A stretch of 64,000 nt of DNA from [Eubacterium] infirmum (GCA_900450455.1 UGGN01000001.1:558001-622000); one strand, 5' to 3'; counted from the stretch's first letter, positions 25,779-35,420 are shown. The notes: a model not told the origin generated them from the sequence alone. A program made the numbers and translations.

Positions 25779-26864
25779 ATGATTTCCCCTATAGAATATA
25801 AGGCGAAAAAACTATATATACTTGACCAAACCTTGCTTCCTTCAGAGGAAAGATATATAGAACTGAAATGCAAGGAGGATGTCTGGGAAGCCATTCATTC
25901 GCTCAGGGTTAGGGGTGCACCTGCAATAGGTGTGGCGGCTGCCTTTGGCTTTTTGGTTTCGTTAAGAGCAGAACTTAAGACGCTTAGTTTCAGCGTGAGC
26001 GTATTGGAATATCTGAATCTGTCGAAGAAAATCGGAGATTATCTGATTTCATCAAGGCCTACAGCAGTAAATTTGGAATGGGCTATAAAAAGAATGCAGA
26101 GAAGGCAAGAAACTGAGTTTGAGGGCATTGAAAGAGATTACCGGCTTTGCATTGTTGCACTATCAGAGCTGGAGACTGCATTGACTGAAGAAGCCCAGGC
26201 TATAATGGATGAGGACATCGCTTCATGCAAGGCCATGGGTGAATACGGACTTAGCCTGCTGGATAAGAACATGGGTATTTTGACCCACTGTAATGCGGGA
26301 ACCATAGCAACAGCTATGTATGGGACCTGCCTTGCTCCGCTTTATCTCGGACATGAAAGAGGATATGATTTTAAGGTCTTTGCTGACGAGACCAGGCCGC
26401 TTCTTCAAGGAGCCAGGCTTACAGCTTGGGAGCTTGATAAGGCCGGCATAGATGTGACTTTGATTTGCGATAATATGGCGTCAATAGTCATGAAAAACGG
26501 CTGGATTGATGCTGTTGTAGTAGGTTGCGACAGGCTTGCAGCAAATGGCGATGGAGCGAACAAGATTGGAACCTCAGGAGTTGCAATTCTAGCAAAGGAG
26601 TATGGCATACCGTTTTACATGTTCGTACCGACCTCGACCATAGATCTTGAGACGGAGACGGGAGAAGACATTCAAATCGAGCTTCGCAATGGTGATGAGA
26701 TTTACAAGATGTGGTACGAAAAAGACATGGCACCAAAGGGTATCAAAACATATAATCCGTCATTTGACGTGACAAGGGCGGAGTATATAACGGCCATCGT
26801 AACCGAAAAGGGGATAGTTAGACCTCCGTACAAGGAGAACCTGATAAGGCTGATGAGAAAATAA
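25779..26864 (+). CDS. mtnA: S-methyl-5-thioribose-1-phosphate isomerase
   Basis: 361 residues. MtnA converts methylthioribose-1-phosphate to methylthioribulose-1-phosphate in methionine salvage. Motifs are RGAPAIGVAAAFG (about 45-57), the cysteine motif THCNAGTIAT (about 167-176) and GCDRLAANGDGANKIGT (about 247-263, with the catalytic Asp). ATG at 25779 follows TTGGAG; TTG one codon earlier is an alternative. Related aldose-phosphate isomerases (eIF2B-like) are excluded by the complete MtnA motif set. No other mtn genes are nearby. The stop codon shares a base with the scpA start. Confidence 0.93.
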   Translation: MISPIEYKAKKLYILDQTLLPSEERYIELKCKEDVWEAIHSLRVRGAPAIGVAAAFGFLVSLRAELKTLSFSVSVLEYLNLSKKIGDYLISSRPTAVNLEWAIKRMQRRQETEFEGIERDYRLCIVALSELETALTEEAQAIMDEDIASCKAMGEYGLSLLDKNMGILTHCNAGTIATAMYGTCLAPLYLGHERGYDFKVFADETRPLLQGARLTAWELDKAGIDVTLICDNMASIVMKNGWIDAVVVGCDRLAANGDGANKIGTSGVAILAKEYGIPFYMFVPTSTIDLETETGEDIQIELRNGDEIYKMWYEKDMAPKGIKTYNPSFDVTRAEYITAIVTEKGIVRPPYKENLIRLMRK

Positions 26865-27640
26865 TGAGTTATAAAGTAGTATTATCGAGCTTTGAGGGAC
26901 CTTTTGACCTGTTGGTTTACCTCATAGAAAGCGCCAAAATGAGCATATACGACATTCAGATTTCTGAGATTACCGAGCAGTACGTCGGATATCTGAATGA
27001 GATGAAGGAGGCTGATATAGCGGTATCGGCTGAGTTTATGGTGCTCGCAGCAACTTTGATTGAGATAAAATCGCGAATGATTCTTCCACGTATGAGTGAG
27101 GAGGGTATAGACGCTACGATAGAAGATCCTAGAAACGAGCTTGTTGAGAGGCTTTTAGAGTACAAGCGCTTTAGACAGATGTCAGATGAGCTTGGCAGAA
27201 GATTTGAAGAAAACTGCCTGATCTACGAAAAGCCGAGCGAGGATATTTCGGTATACACCGAAAATCCGGATGAAATTTTGAATTTATCGATGGAAAGCTT
27301 CATAAATACATTTAAGTTATTCCTCGAGAGAGAAAAGCGTGTAGCGGTAGTAAAGTCACACTATCAGAGAGTGGAGCGAGAGAAAGCTTCGATTGAAAGT
27401 CGTATAGTTTACATCAAGGATAAGATTAAAAATGCCATAACAGGCGGAATCAAAAAACTGTCGCTTAAAGAACTGGTACCGAATAAAAAGAGCAGATATG
27501 ATGTAATTGTCACTTTTGCTTCAGTACTTCAGATGATGAAGGATAGACAGCTAAAAGCTGAACAGGAGAAGATGTACGGTGAGATTTTAATCAGTACCGA
27601 GCTTGTAGATGAAAGTAAGGAGGCAATCGGTGTACAGTAA
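26864..27640 (+). CDS. scpA: segregation and condensation protein A
   Basis: 258 residues. ScpA is the kleisin that bridges the Smc dimer in bacterial condensin. The N-terminal block reads FEGPFDLLVYLIESAKMSIYDI (from about residue 8), followed by AAEFMVLAATLIEIKSR-type sequence (about 60-76) and a C-terminal winged-helix region. ATG overlaps the mtnA stop by one base and the gene overlaps scpB by 11 bases, the usual coupled arrangement. Confidence 0.95.
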   Translation: MSYKVVLSSFEGPFDLLVYLIESAKMSIYDIQISEITEQYVGYLNEMKEADIAVSAEFMVLAATLIEIKSRMILPRMSEEGIDATIEDPRNELVERLLEYKRFRQMSDELGRRFEENCLIYEKPSEDISVYTENPDEILNLSMESFINTFKLFLEREKRVAVVKSHYQRVEREKASIESRIVYIKDKIKNAITGGIKKLSLKELVPNKKSRYDVIVTFASVLQMMKDRQLKAEQEKMYGEILISTELVDESKEAIGVQ

Positions 27641-28205
27641 AAAAAGAGCTAAATCAACGCTTGAATCTTTGATGTATATTTGGGGAGAGCCTCTTGAAGT
27701 AAAGGATGCGGCTGAGGCTGCCGAGATAACAAAGGAAGAGGCGCTGGAGTGCTTCCTTGAGCTCATGGATGAATATGAGCAAGAGGGACGAGGAATCATG
27801 ATAAGACGTGTGAGAAATTCCTTTCAGTTTGCGACTAGAGCGGAAAATGCAGACGCAATAGAAAGACTTTGCAGGCCGGTTAAGACTAAGAAGCTTACAC
27901 AGGCGGCACTTGAGACACTCGCTATCGTTGCATATAAGCAACCGGTGACCAGATCTGAGATAGATTCAATCAGAGGAATTAAAAGCGATAGGATTCTCGA
28001 TGGTCTTATGAAGAAGGAGCTGATTTGCGAAAAAGGTAGATCGGAAGGAATCGGAAGACCTATTCTCTATGGAACTACGGATATCTTTCTCAAGCAGTTT
28101 GGACTTACGAATATCAAAGAGCTTCCTGAATTTGAGGAACACGAGGATTTTGTAATCGATAGGGACGAAGATTCTTCATATCTTCAGATGAAGATAGATG
28201 TATAA
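27630..28205 (+). CDS. scpB: segregation and condensation protein B
   Basis: 191 residues with two winged-helix domains. ScpB binds ScpA as a dimer in the Smc complex. The family block LTQAALETLAIVAYKQPVTR is at about residues 90-109, followed by IRGIKSDRILDGLMKKELI. GTG at 27630 is preferred because a perfect AAGGAGG lies seven bases upstream inside scpA; the frame extends to an ATG at 27609 that would place this ribosome site inside the coding region. Last gene of the run; no strong terminator on this strand. Confidence 0.94.
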   Translation: MYSKKRAKSTLESLMYIWGEPLEVKDAAEAAEITKEEALECFLELMDEYEQEGRGIMIRRVRNSFQFATRAENADAIERLCRPVKTKKLTQAALETLAIVAYKQPVTRSEIDSIRGIKSDRILDGLMKKELICEKGRSEGIGRPILYGTTDIFLKQFGLTNIKELPEFEEHEDFVIDRDEDSSYLQMKIDV

Positions 28206-28231
28206 AAATGTCATGCCCGGTTGAGCATGAC
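28203..28231 (-). terminator. terminator of the Crp/Fnr gene
   Basis: Seven-pair stem GTCATGC/GCATGAC (28210-28231) with an 8-base loop; on the minus strand it ends in ATTTTTA. It lies 14 bases after the regulator's stop and between convergent genes. Confidence 0.6.
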
Positions 28232-28244
28232 GTCATAGAATCAA

Positions 28245-28970
28245 CTATATTAATAATTTAAATTCTCGACGGCGACTATCTATGATGCCGTCGTTTTTCA
28301 TTGTTTTTATTTCGCGCATCATCGCAGAGCGATCGACCGCAATGTACTCTGCAAGTTCAGCGAGACTCATCGGAATCTCGAAAAATTCGTTTGTAGGAAT
28401 ATCCTTGCGTGCTGACTTGAGATTGTAAATCTCTTTATTTGGATTGTGAAGTTTTTTATCCCTTGCTCCTCTTTCTGCCATGCGTGCATATTGGAGATAG
28501 GCAAGAAGTTTATTTCTAATGCTGCCCTGTTTAACTATGGAGAGGTGAAAGGACAATTCCTGTGCTCTCTGGGCTGACATAACAAAGAGATTGCTGATTA
28601 ACCGGCTATGATGCTCGCATAGTTTTTCACAAGGCGTGATTATGTGTTTGTAATCAAGATAGACGACCTTGCAGTCTTCTTCGGCTGTAACCATATATTC
28701 AAAATCCGATAGTGGCAGAGAAAAGGGCTCGCCAAATAAATCACCGCTTTTATAGCGCTCAAGTACGTAGAAATCGCCATACTCGTTGATAAACTCCAGC
28801 CTGGCCTGACCGGATTTGACGATTGCAATCTGCTTTGGATCGGACTGAGGGCTTTGATATATCATAATCAGCTCACCGCGCTTATAGTTTCGATATATTG
28901 GATTAAAGCACGGAAATATACTGGCTAGTGACTCTTTCGAAATGTTGTCGAGAATTTGTGTCTTTGCCAT
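28245..28970 (-). CDS. Crp/Fnr-family transcription regulator
   Basis: 241 residues. An N-terminal cyclic-nucleotide-binding-type beta barrel (about 20-125, SGDLFGEPFSLPLSDFEYMV) joins through a long helix to a C-terminal Crp-type winged helix (about 170-241) with MSLAELAEYIAVDRSAMMREIKTM. There is no Fnr-type cysteine cluster, so the signal is not an Fe-S cluster of that type; effector unknown. The start has AGGAGGG upstream. It is divergent from the acyl-CoA dehydrogenase/rubredoxin fusion, with a palindrome between them, and so is a good candidate to control that operon. Confidence 0.9.
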   Translation of the reverse strand: MAKTQILDNISKESLASIFPCFNPIYRNYKRGELIMIYQSPQSDPKQIAIVKSGQARLEFINEYGDFYVLERYKSGDLFGEPFSLPLSDFEYMVTAEEDCKVVYLDYKHIITPCEKLCEHHSRLISNLFVMSAQRAQELSFHLSIVKQGSIRNKLLAYLQYARMAERGARDKKLHNPNKEIYNLKSARKDIPTNEFFEIPMSLAELAEYIAVDRSAMMREIKTMKNDGIIDSRRREFKLLI

Positions 28971-28989
28971 AAATTACCCTCCTGAAATG

Positions 28990-29022
28990 TTTTGTAATAT
29001 TTAATTAAATTATATTACAAAA
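28990..29022. promoter_or_regulatory. inverted repeat, candidate Crp/Fnr operator
   Basis: TTTTGTAATAT (28990-29000) and ATATTACAAAA (29012-29022) are perfect inverted 11-mers separated by 11 AT-rich bases, in the divergent region between the regulator and its likely target. The rightward promoter nearby is poor (TACAAT at 29060-29065, no clear -35), as expected for an activated promoter. Confidence 0.6.
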
Positions 29023-29104
29023 AGTTGCAAATGTCACTACTGACTAAAAATAAATTGGGTACAATAAGTATTAAGTGAATGTTTTTAAAGCAAGGAGGTA
29101 TAAC

Positions 29105-31027
29105 ATGCTTTTTAAGACAACTGAAGCTCATGAGGAGTTTAGAGCTAAAATTAGAAAATTTGCAGAGGAAGAAGTAAAACCTATTGCATTTATGCTAGAT
29201 CAGAAAAACGAATTTCCGCACGATATAGTAAAGAAGATGGCGAAACTTGGAATTATGGGAACGCCATATCCAAAGAAGTATGGTGGTGCGGGACTTGACG
29301 CAATAAGTTATGCAATCGCAGTTGAAGAGCTTTCAAGGGTTGACGGTGGTACAGGTGTAATATTGTCTGCACACGTTTCACTGGGATCATACCCTATATT
29401 TGCATACGGAACAGAGGAACAGAAACAGAAGTATTTGGTACCTTTGGCAAAGGGCGAAAAGCTGGGTGCTTTCGGTCTTACAGAACCTAATGCAGGATCG
29501 GATGCAGGTGGCACGGAGACAACCGCAGAATTAAAAGGGGATTATTATATACTGAATGGAAACAAGATTTTCATTACAAACGCACCTATTGCTGATACAT
29601 ATGTAGTATTTGCGGTTACTACACCAAATATCGGAACAAAGGGAATCAGTGCATTCATCGTAGAAAAGGGCTGGGAAGGATTTGAGTTTGGAGACCACTA
29701 CGACAAGATGGGTATCAGATCGTCATCTACAGCTGAACTTATCTTTAACGATGTAAAGGTTCCGAAGGAAAACCTGCTCGGCAAGGAAGGACAGGGATTC
29801 AAGATTGCGCTTTCAACACTTGACGGTGGAAGAATCGGTATAGCTTCACAGGCGCTAGGTATTGCGCAGGGAGCTTATGAGGCGGCTGTAGAGTATGCGC
29901 TTGAGAGAATTCAGTTTGGAATTCCTATCGCACACCAGCAGATCAACTCGTTCAAGATTGCAGACATGGCTACAAAGCTAAGAATGTCGAGATTCCTCAT
30001 CTACTCAGCAGCAGAACTTAAGGAACATCACGAGCCATTTGGAATGGAATCGGCTATGGCTAAGCAGTACGCTTCAGATGCAGCACTTGAGATTTGTAAC
30101 GATGCACTTCAGATCTTTGGTGGTACAGGATACCTAAAAGGTATGGAAGTTGAGAGAGCTTATAGAGATGCTAAGATTACAACTATATATGAAGGTACAA
30201 ATGAAATTCAGAGAGTTGTAATAGCAGCTCACATTCTAGGTAAGGCTCCACAGCAGGCAGCACCGGCAGCTCAGAAGGGACCTATCACAGGTCAGAGAAA
30301 GAAGATTCTTTTCTCGGGAAGTGCGCAGGAGCAGGTTGACCAGCTTGTTGCAGCACTCAAGTCAGACGGATTTGACTTCACAGTAGGTATTGATCCTAAT
30401 ACGCCGATTGTTGATGCAGATAGAGTAGTATCAGCAGGCAAGGGTATCGGAGAGAAGAAGAATATGAAGCTAATTGAGGATCTTGCTAAGCAGGCAGGAG
30501 CAGCAATAGGTTCATCAAGACCGGTGGCAGAGACTCTCAAGTATGTTCCTCTGGACAGATACGTAGGTATGTCGGGACAGAAGTTTACAGGAAACCTATA
30601 TATCGCTTGCGGTATCTCAGGAGCAGGACAGCATCTCAAGGGAATCAAGGAAGCAACGACAATAGTAGCTATCAACAAGAGCAAGAATGCACCTATCTTC
30701 AAGAATGCGGACTATGGAATCGTAGGAGATGTAATGGAGATATTACCGCTACTTACAAAAGCGCTGGACAACGGTAAGGAGAAAAAGCCCGCACCACCTC
30801 GTGTTAAGATGAGAAAGGCAACAGTACTCAAAGAGCCTTCGCCATGGGAAATACACGTTTGCAAGGGCTGCGGATATGAATACGACCCGGCAAAGGGAGA
30901 CGAAGAAGGCGGAGTTAGCATAGGGACAACATTTGAATCGCTACCGGAAGAGTGGATTTGCCCGCTTTGCGGAGAAGAGAAAACAGGCTTTATCAAAGTA
31001 GAACAGCCTAAGAAGGAGGAAAAATAA
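29105..31027 (+). CDS. acyl-CoA dehydrogenase / EtfA C-terminal / rubredoxin fusion
   Basis: 640 residues in three parts. Residues 1-380 form a complete acyl-CoA dehydrogenase (FAD) with FGLTEPNAGSDAGG and the catalytic-base motif YEGTNEIQR (about 364-372). Residues about 400-560 match the FAD-binding C-terminal domain of electron-transfer flavoprotein alpha (SRPVAETLKYVPLDRYVGMSG-type, IACGISGAGQHLKGI, NADYGIVGD). Residues about 580-635 are a rubredoxin with two CxxC pairs (CKGC, CPLC) and GTTFESLPEEW. Neither EtfA-N nor EtfB is encoded here. ATG at 29105 has a perfect AAGGAGG. The flavodiiron gene overlaps its stop. Electrons could run from acyl-CoA through both flavins to the rubredoxin iron. 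Confidence 0.92.
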   Translation: MLFKTTEAHEEFRAKIRKFAEEEVKPIAFMLDQKNEFPHDIVKKMAKLGIMGTPYPKKYGGAGLDAISYAIAVEELSRVDGGTGVILSAHVSLGSYPIFAYGTEEQKQKYLVPLAKGEKLGAFGLTEPNAGSDAGGTETTAELKGDYYILNGNKIFITNAPIADTYVVFAVTTPNIGTKGISAFIVEKGWEGFEFGDHYDKMGIRSSSTAELIFNDVKVPKENLLGKEGQGFKIALSTLDGGRIGIASQALGIAQGAYEAAVEYALERIQFGIPIAHQQINSFKIADMATKLRMSRFLIYSAAELKEHHEPFGMESAMAKQYASDAALEICNDALQIFGGTGYLKGMEVERAYRDAKITTIYEGTNEIQRVVIAAHILGKAPQQAAPAAQKGPITGQRKKILFSGSAQEQVDQLVAALKSDGFDFTVGIDPNTPIVDADRVVSAGKGIGEKKNMKLIEDLAKQAGAAIGSSRPVAETLKYVPLDRYVGMSGQKFTGNLYIACGISGAGQHLKGIKEATTIVAINKSKNAPIFKNADYGIVGDVMEILPLLTKALDNGKEKKPAPPRVKMRKATVLKEPSPWEIHVCKGCGYEYDPAKGDEEGGVSIGTTFESLPEEWICPLCGEEKTGFIKVEQPKKEEK

Positions 31028-32235
31028 TGCATTGTGTTAGAAAAGTAACCGAAGATTTATTCTGGGTCGGTGGAAATGACAAAAGGCTTCACCTCTTTGA
31101 GAACATTCATCCCATTGAGGATGGAGTTTCATACAACTCTTATCTGTTATTAGATGAAAAAACGGTTCTTTTTGATACCGCAGACTGGTCAGTAGGCCGT
31201 CAGTTTATCGAAAATGTTGAGTACGTACTCGATGGAAGAAAGCTCGACTACATGGTAATCAACCACATGGAGCCTGACCACTGTGCATCCATGGAGGAAA
31301 TTATTCTCAGGTATCCGGATGTGAAGATCGTATCTACAGAGAAGGCTCTCATGCTCATGCACCAGTTCAACTATGATGTGGATGCTAACTTCATTCAGGT
31401 TGCGGAGGGAGATACTATGAGCTTCGGTAAGCACAATGTTGTCTTCGTGGAGGCACCTATGGTTCACTGGCCTGAGACTATGGTGACATTTGATACCACA
31501 GACGGAGTTCTCTTCAGTGCGGATGCGTTCGGATCATTTAAGTCCCTTGACGGAGCACTATTTGCTGACGAGGTTGACTTTGATGGAGAGTGGCTAAACG
31601 AAGCAAGACGCTACTATACAAATATCGTAGGCAAGTATGGACCTGAGGTTATGGACCTGTTAAAGAAGGCACAGACCATCGACATTAAGATTATCTGCCC
31701 GCTTCACGGACCGGTATGGCGTAAGGATATCGGCTATATCCTGGATAAGTACATCCACTGGGCTACATACACACCGGAGGAGAAGGGCGTGCTCGTATGC
31801 TACGCTTCAATGTACGGAAATACAGAGAACGCAGCACATATCCTGGCTACAAAGCTACACGAGAAAGGAATGCATAGCGTGCACATGTACGATGTATCAA
31901 AGACACACGTATCATACCTAATCGGAGAGGCTTTCAAGTACAGCCATCTGGCACTTCTTTCAGTAACATATAACCTGAACGTATTCCCATCAATGGAAAA
32001 CTTCGTTCAGGATATGAAGAGACTTAACCTGCAGAAGAGAGTAGTTGCAGTCGTAGAAAACGGATCATGGGCTCCACAGGCAAGCGTTTTGATTAACGAA
32101 ACACTTGATGAAATGAAGCAGATGACAGTTCTAAACGAAGAAGTTTCTGTACTATCATCAGTATCAAAGATGACGGAGAGCGAACTGGATTCACTCGCAG
32201 ACAGCATCATTGAATCGATGTCACAGAGCTACTAA
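31027..32235 (+). CDS. FprA-type flavodiiron protein
   Basis: 402 residues. Flavodiiron proteins reduce O2 to water or NO to N2O in anaerobes, taking electrons from rubredoxin. The metallo-beta-lactamase-like half has the diiron ligands HMEPDHCAS (H-x-E-x-D-H, about 78-86), MVHWPET, SADAFGSF and CPLHGPVW; the flavodoxin half has YASMYGNTENAAH (about 258-270). ATG shares a base with the upstream stop and AAGGAGG is present, so it is translationally coupled to the rubredoxin-bearing fusion, its probable electron donor. Confidence 0.95.
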   Translation: MHCVRKVTEDLFWVGGNDKRLHLFENIHPIEDGVSYNSYLLLDEKTVLFDTADWSVGRQFIENVEYVLDGRKLDYMVINHMEPDHCASMEEIILRYPDVKIVSTEKALMLMHQFNYDVDANFIQVAEGDTMSFGKHNVVFVEAPMVHWPETMVTFDTTDGVLFSADAFGSFKSLDGALFADEVDFDGEWLNEARRYYTNIVGKYGPEVMDLLKKAQTIDIKIICPLHGPVWRKDIGYILDKYIHWATYTPEEKGVLVCYASMYGNTENAAHILATKLHEKGMHSVHMYDVSKTHVSYLIGEAFKYSHLALLSVTYNLNVFPSMENFVQDMKRLNLQKRVVAVVENGSWAPQASVLINETLDEMKQMTVLNEEVSVLSSVSKMTESELDSLADSIIESMSQSY

Positions 32236-32306
32236 GAGATAGAGGCGTTATACATCAAAGTGTATAAGCGCTGAAATAAATGTAATTAGCTAAACTTAAA
32301 AAATGG

Positions 32307-32340
32307 CGGCATAATTCTGGTTTTAGAGTTATGCCGTTTT
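32307..32340 (+). terminator. terminator of the flavodiiron operon
   Basis: CGGCATAA (32307-32314) / TTATGCCG (32329-32336) 8-bp perfect stem with TTTT following. A second hairpin (GCGTTATACA / TGTATAAGCGC, about 32247-32274) precedes it without a T run. Confidence 0.75.
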
Positions 32341-32467
32341 GTATAAAGTAGATGATTCCAGGCTTAACATTAAAATGTGGAGCATAAAAAAGCTTCACAT
32401 AATATTTAGAAACTCAAAGAAATCAAGCCATTTACAAAACAAGGGGAATAATTTATTATATACATAT

Positions 32468-33310
32468 ATGAAAAATAATAAGAAAAACAGCAAGATAATT
32501 GCAGGCTTAGTCCTGTCAGTCCTTATCGCAGGTCTAGGTCTTTTTAAGGCTGATTTACCGCAGCCGCTGAGAGAATATCTCGGCATGGAGCCTTCCGCGA
32601 AAGAGAGCATACATAGGCGTGGAAATGTAAAGGTGAATCCTGCTAATCCCGGGGAACTTCCGGATGGGCTAAAAGTAGCTGACAGCAAGCAGATAAACAG
32701 CAAGGGCGAAAAGCTTGCAGCCGGCGATGTCATACATACATTTCCAAATAATGCGGAGTATAGCTTTGCCGTAGTGAATGATAATAAGCCGAGCTTCACT
32801 GGGGAGGAACTTTCAAGTCCTGAGTTTGAAAGCTATGGAGAATTAGACCACCTAGGGAGATGTAGACCAGCTACGGCCATGCTAGGGAAGAATCTTATGC
32901 CGACCGAAAAGAGAGGCAGCATAGGTATGATAAAGCCTAGTGGCTGGCATACTAAGAGGTATGATAAACTCATCGCAGATAAGTACCTTTACAATCGTTG
33001 CCATTTGATTGGGTATCAGCTTAGTGGAGAGAATGCAAATAGAAAGAACCTGATAACGGGAACCAGATACCTGAATGTGGAGGGGATGCTTCCGTTTGAG
33101 GATATGTTAGCGGACTATATCAAAGCCACAGATCATCATGTGCTCTACAGAGTTAGGCCTATTTTCTACAAAAAAGACCTTGTGGCAAGGGGCGTGCAGA
33201 TGGAGGCTCAATCTATAGAAGACGATGCGATTAGCTTCAATGTATTTATATATAACGTGCAGCCTGATATACAGATAAATTATAGGAATGGAAACAGTAA
33301 GAAGAAGTAG
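32468..33310 (+). CDS. exported DNA/RNA non-specific endonuclease
   Basis: About 280 residues. One N-terminal membrane span/signal anchor (about 8-25) precedes a beta-beta-alpha metal nuclease domain like EndA/DNA-entry nucleases. The active-site region reads KYLYNRCHLIGYQLSGENANRKNLITGTRYLN, with the His of NRCHLIG and the Asn-rich following segment typical of the family (DRGH variant NRCH); HHVLYRVRPIF is the conserved C-terminal strand. ATG at 32468 is the first start after the upstream terminator; its ribosome site is weak. Seven bases separate it from proB, so the two may be co-transcribed. Likely role: nucleic-acid degradation or DNA uptake outside the cell. Confidence 0.83.
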   Translation: MKNNKKNSKIIAGLVLSVLIAGLGLFKADLPQPLREYLGMEPSAKESIHRRGNVKVNPANPGELPDGLKVADSKQINSKGEKLAAGDVIHTFPNNAEYSFAVVNDNKPSFTGEELSSPEFESYGELDHLGRCRPATAMLGKNLMPTEKRGSIGMIKPSGWHTKRYDKLIADKYLYNRCHLIGYQLSGENANRKNLITGTRYLNVEGMLPFEDMLADYIKATDHHVLYRVRPIFYKKDLVARGVQMEAQSIEDDAISFNVFIYNVQPDIQINYRNGNSKKK

Positions 33311-33317
33311 GAAGTAA

Positions 33318-34166
33318 ATGGGAAGACCGGAGCTGAGCAAAAAAAAGAGAATAGTCATCAAAGTAGGATCTTCTTCGCTCACACATGCAGAGAGTGGCAG
33401 ACTCGACCTCGTGAAGATGGAAATCCTGACGAGAGAGCTATCATACTTGAGAAACTGCAATGTCGACGTGGTGCTCGTTACATCGGCTGCAATTGCGGCA
33501 GGAAGCAGTGCGCTTAGGCTTGAGGAAAGACCCGAAAAAATACAGCTTAAGCAGGCTTGCGCATCGGTAGGACAGGCTAGACTTATGATGATATATCAGA
33601 AGCTGTTTTCTGAGTATAATCAGATTGCAGGTCAGATTTTGATGACAAAGAATACCGTTTTACATAGTGAAAGCCGTGATAATGTGTGCAACACATTTGA
33701 GGAGCTTCTTAAACTAGGGGTAATTCCAATCGTAAACGAAAACGACAGCGTAGCCACATCGGAGATTGATGAAGTTCCTGTATTTGGAGATAATGATAGA
33801 CTTTCGGCGGTCGTTGCTAATTTGATAGGTGCAGACCTTTTGATACTTCTTTCAGATGTCGAGGGGCTTTACACAGATGATCCGCACAGAAATCCGGAAG
33901 CTAAATTCATAAATACGGTAGAATCGCTAAGCGATAAGTTTGTTTCAATGGGCAAGGCGACGACGGGAACCGGAGTTGGAACCGGGGGCATGGCGACAAA
34001 GATTGCAGCTGCCGAGATTGCTGTAAACTCTGGCATAGATATGATAATAGCCAGCGGCAGTGATTTTCATGTAATTCACAGGATTCTTGAGGGGCAGGAG
34101 TTTGGAACCTTGTTCCTAGGTAAGCACGATGCTAACTTTGATCTTCAGGAATATCTGAGCAAATAG
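33318..34166 (+). CDS. proB: glutamate 5-kinase
   Basis: 282 residues, first step of proline synthesis (ATP-dependent phosphorylation of glutamate). The amino-acid-kinase fold is complete: VIKVGSSSLTH (about 11-21), VLVTSAAIAAG, NENDSVATSEID and GTGVGTGGMATKIAAAEIA (about 214-232). The C-terminal PUA domain of E. coli ProB is absent, a known shorter form. It is followed by proA 12 bases later. Confidence 0.95.
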   Translation: MGRPELSKKKRIVIKVGSSSLTHAESGRLDLVKMEILTRELSYLRNCNVDVVLVTSAAIAAGSSALRLEERPEKIQLKQACASVGQARLMMIYQKLFSEYNQIAGQILMTKNTVLHSESRDNVCNTFEELLKLGVIPIVNENDSVATSEIDEVPVFGDNDRLSAVVANLIGADLLILLSDVEGLYTDDPHRNPEAKFINTVESLSDKFVSMGKATTGTGVGTGGMATKIAAAEIAVNSGIDMIIASGSDFHVIHRILEGQEFGTLFLGKHDANFDLQEYLSK

Positions 34167-34178
34167 ATGGGAGAAGAT

Positions 34179-35420
34179 ATGAATTTATCGGAGCTTGGAA
34201 TAAAGGCAAGGGCTGCTTCGGTACTCCTTGCAAAGATGAATGTAGAAACTAAGAATAAGGCCCTTATTGCATGTGCAGAAGCACTCGTAAATGAGAGCAA
34301 TAGCATACTTGAGGCGAATGCAAAGGATGTTTTGATAGGCCGCGAAAAGGGTATGAACGAAGGACTTGTAGATAGGCTGATGCTAACCGAGGAGAGAATC
34401 AAGGGGATAGCTGAAGGTCTAGAGCAAGTTGCTGCGCTAAATGATCCAGTGGGTGAGGTACTAGACATGAAGAAGCGCCCTAATGGACTTTTGATAGGTA
34501 GGAAGCGCGTACCGCTAGGCGTTGTTGGAATGATATATGAGGCTAGACCTAATGTGACACCAGATGCCTTTGCGCTTTGCTTTAAGTCGGGGAACGCAGT
34601 TATTTTGAGGGGCGGAAGCGATGCGATAAACTCTAATATCGCTATCGTTAAGGTTTTGCAAGATACACTTAAGGCTTGTGGAATCACAGAAGATGCGGTT
34701 CAGCTAATTGAGGATACTTCGCATGAAGTTGGAACTGAGTTCATGAAGATGAATGGCTATCTTGATGTTCTGATTCCAAGGGGCGGCGCAGGGCTAATTC
34801 AAAGCGTAGTGCAGAATGCAACCGTGCCGGTAATTGAGACAGGAACCGGAAACTGCCACGTCTTTGTCGACGAGTCAGCCGACCTAAATATGGCTGTTGA
34901 TATAATTGAGAATGCTAAGACGCAGAGAATAGGCGTTTGCAATGCTTGCGAGTCAGTTCTTGTGCACGAGGCAGTAGCCGAGAAGCTATTACCTATGCTA
35001 GGAAAAAAGCTTGCAGAACATAGTGTTGAGATGCGTGCAGATGGTAAGGCTTGCTCGCTGATAGATGGGGCAGTTCCTGCCACAGAAGATGACTGGGGGA
35101 GAGAATACCTAGATCTTAAGGTGTCAATCAAAGTCGTTTCAGGAGTTGATGAAGCTATAGCACATATTAATAAGTACAATACGGGACACTCTGAGAGCAT
35201 AGTTACAGATAGCTATGAGAATTCACAGAAATTCCTTGATGAGGTAGATGCGGCCGCAGTATACGTAAACGCATCGACGAGATTTACTGATGGTTTTGAG
35301 TTCGGATTTGGAGCCGAAATCGGCATCAGTACACAGAAACTGCATACTCGTGGTCCTATGGGTCTAGAGGCTCTAACGACCACTAAGTATATAATTTACG
35401 GTAATGGTCAGATTAGATAA
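34179..35420 (+). CDS. proA: gamma-glutamyl phosphate reductase
   Basis: 413 residues, NADPH-dependent second step of proline synthesis; product cyclises to pyrroline-5-carboxylate. Family segments include [20 protein letters not shown] (about 110-129), [12 protein letters not shown], the catalytic-cysteine region [16 protein letters not shown] (about 248-263) and [27 protein letters not shown] at 34179 with GGGAGA upstream is preferred over an ATG at 34167 that abuts the proB stop. proC is not in the window. Confidence 0.95.
   Translation: MNLSELGIKARAASVLLAKMNVETKNKALIACAEALVNESNSILEANAKDVLIGREKGMNEGLVDRLMLTEERIKGIAEGLEQVAALNDPVGEVLDMKKRPNGLLIGRKRVPLGVVGMIYEARPNVTPDAFALCFKSGNAVILRGGSDAINSNIAIVKVLQDTLKACGITEDAVQLIEDTSHEVGTEFMKMNGYLDVLIPRGGAGLIQSVVQNATVPVIETGTGNCHVFVDESADLNMAVDIIENAKTQRIGVCNACESVLVHEAVAEKLLPMLGKKLAEHSVEMRADGKACSLIDGAVPATEDDWGREYLDLKVSIKVVSGVDEAIAHINKYNTGHSESIVTDSYENSQKFLDEVDAAAVYVNASTRFTDGFEFGFGAEIGISTQKLHTRGPMGLEALTTTKYIIYGNGQIR

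Noticed and set aside
32339..32467. N-terminal extension of the endonuclease from a TTG at 32339
   Set aside because: The extension starts immediately after the flavodiiron terminator T-run and has no ribosome site; ATG at 32468 leads straight into a signal anchor.
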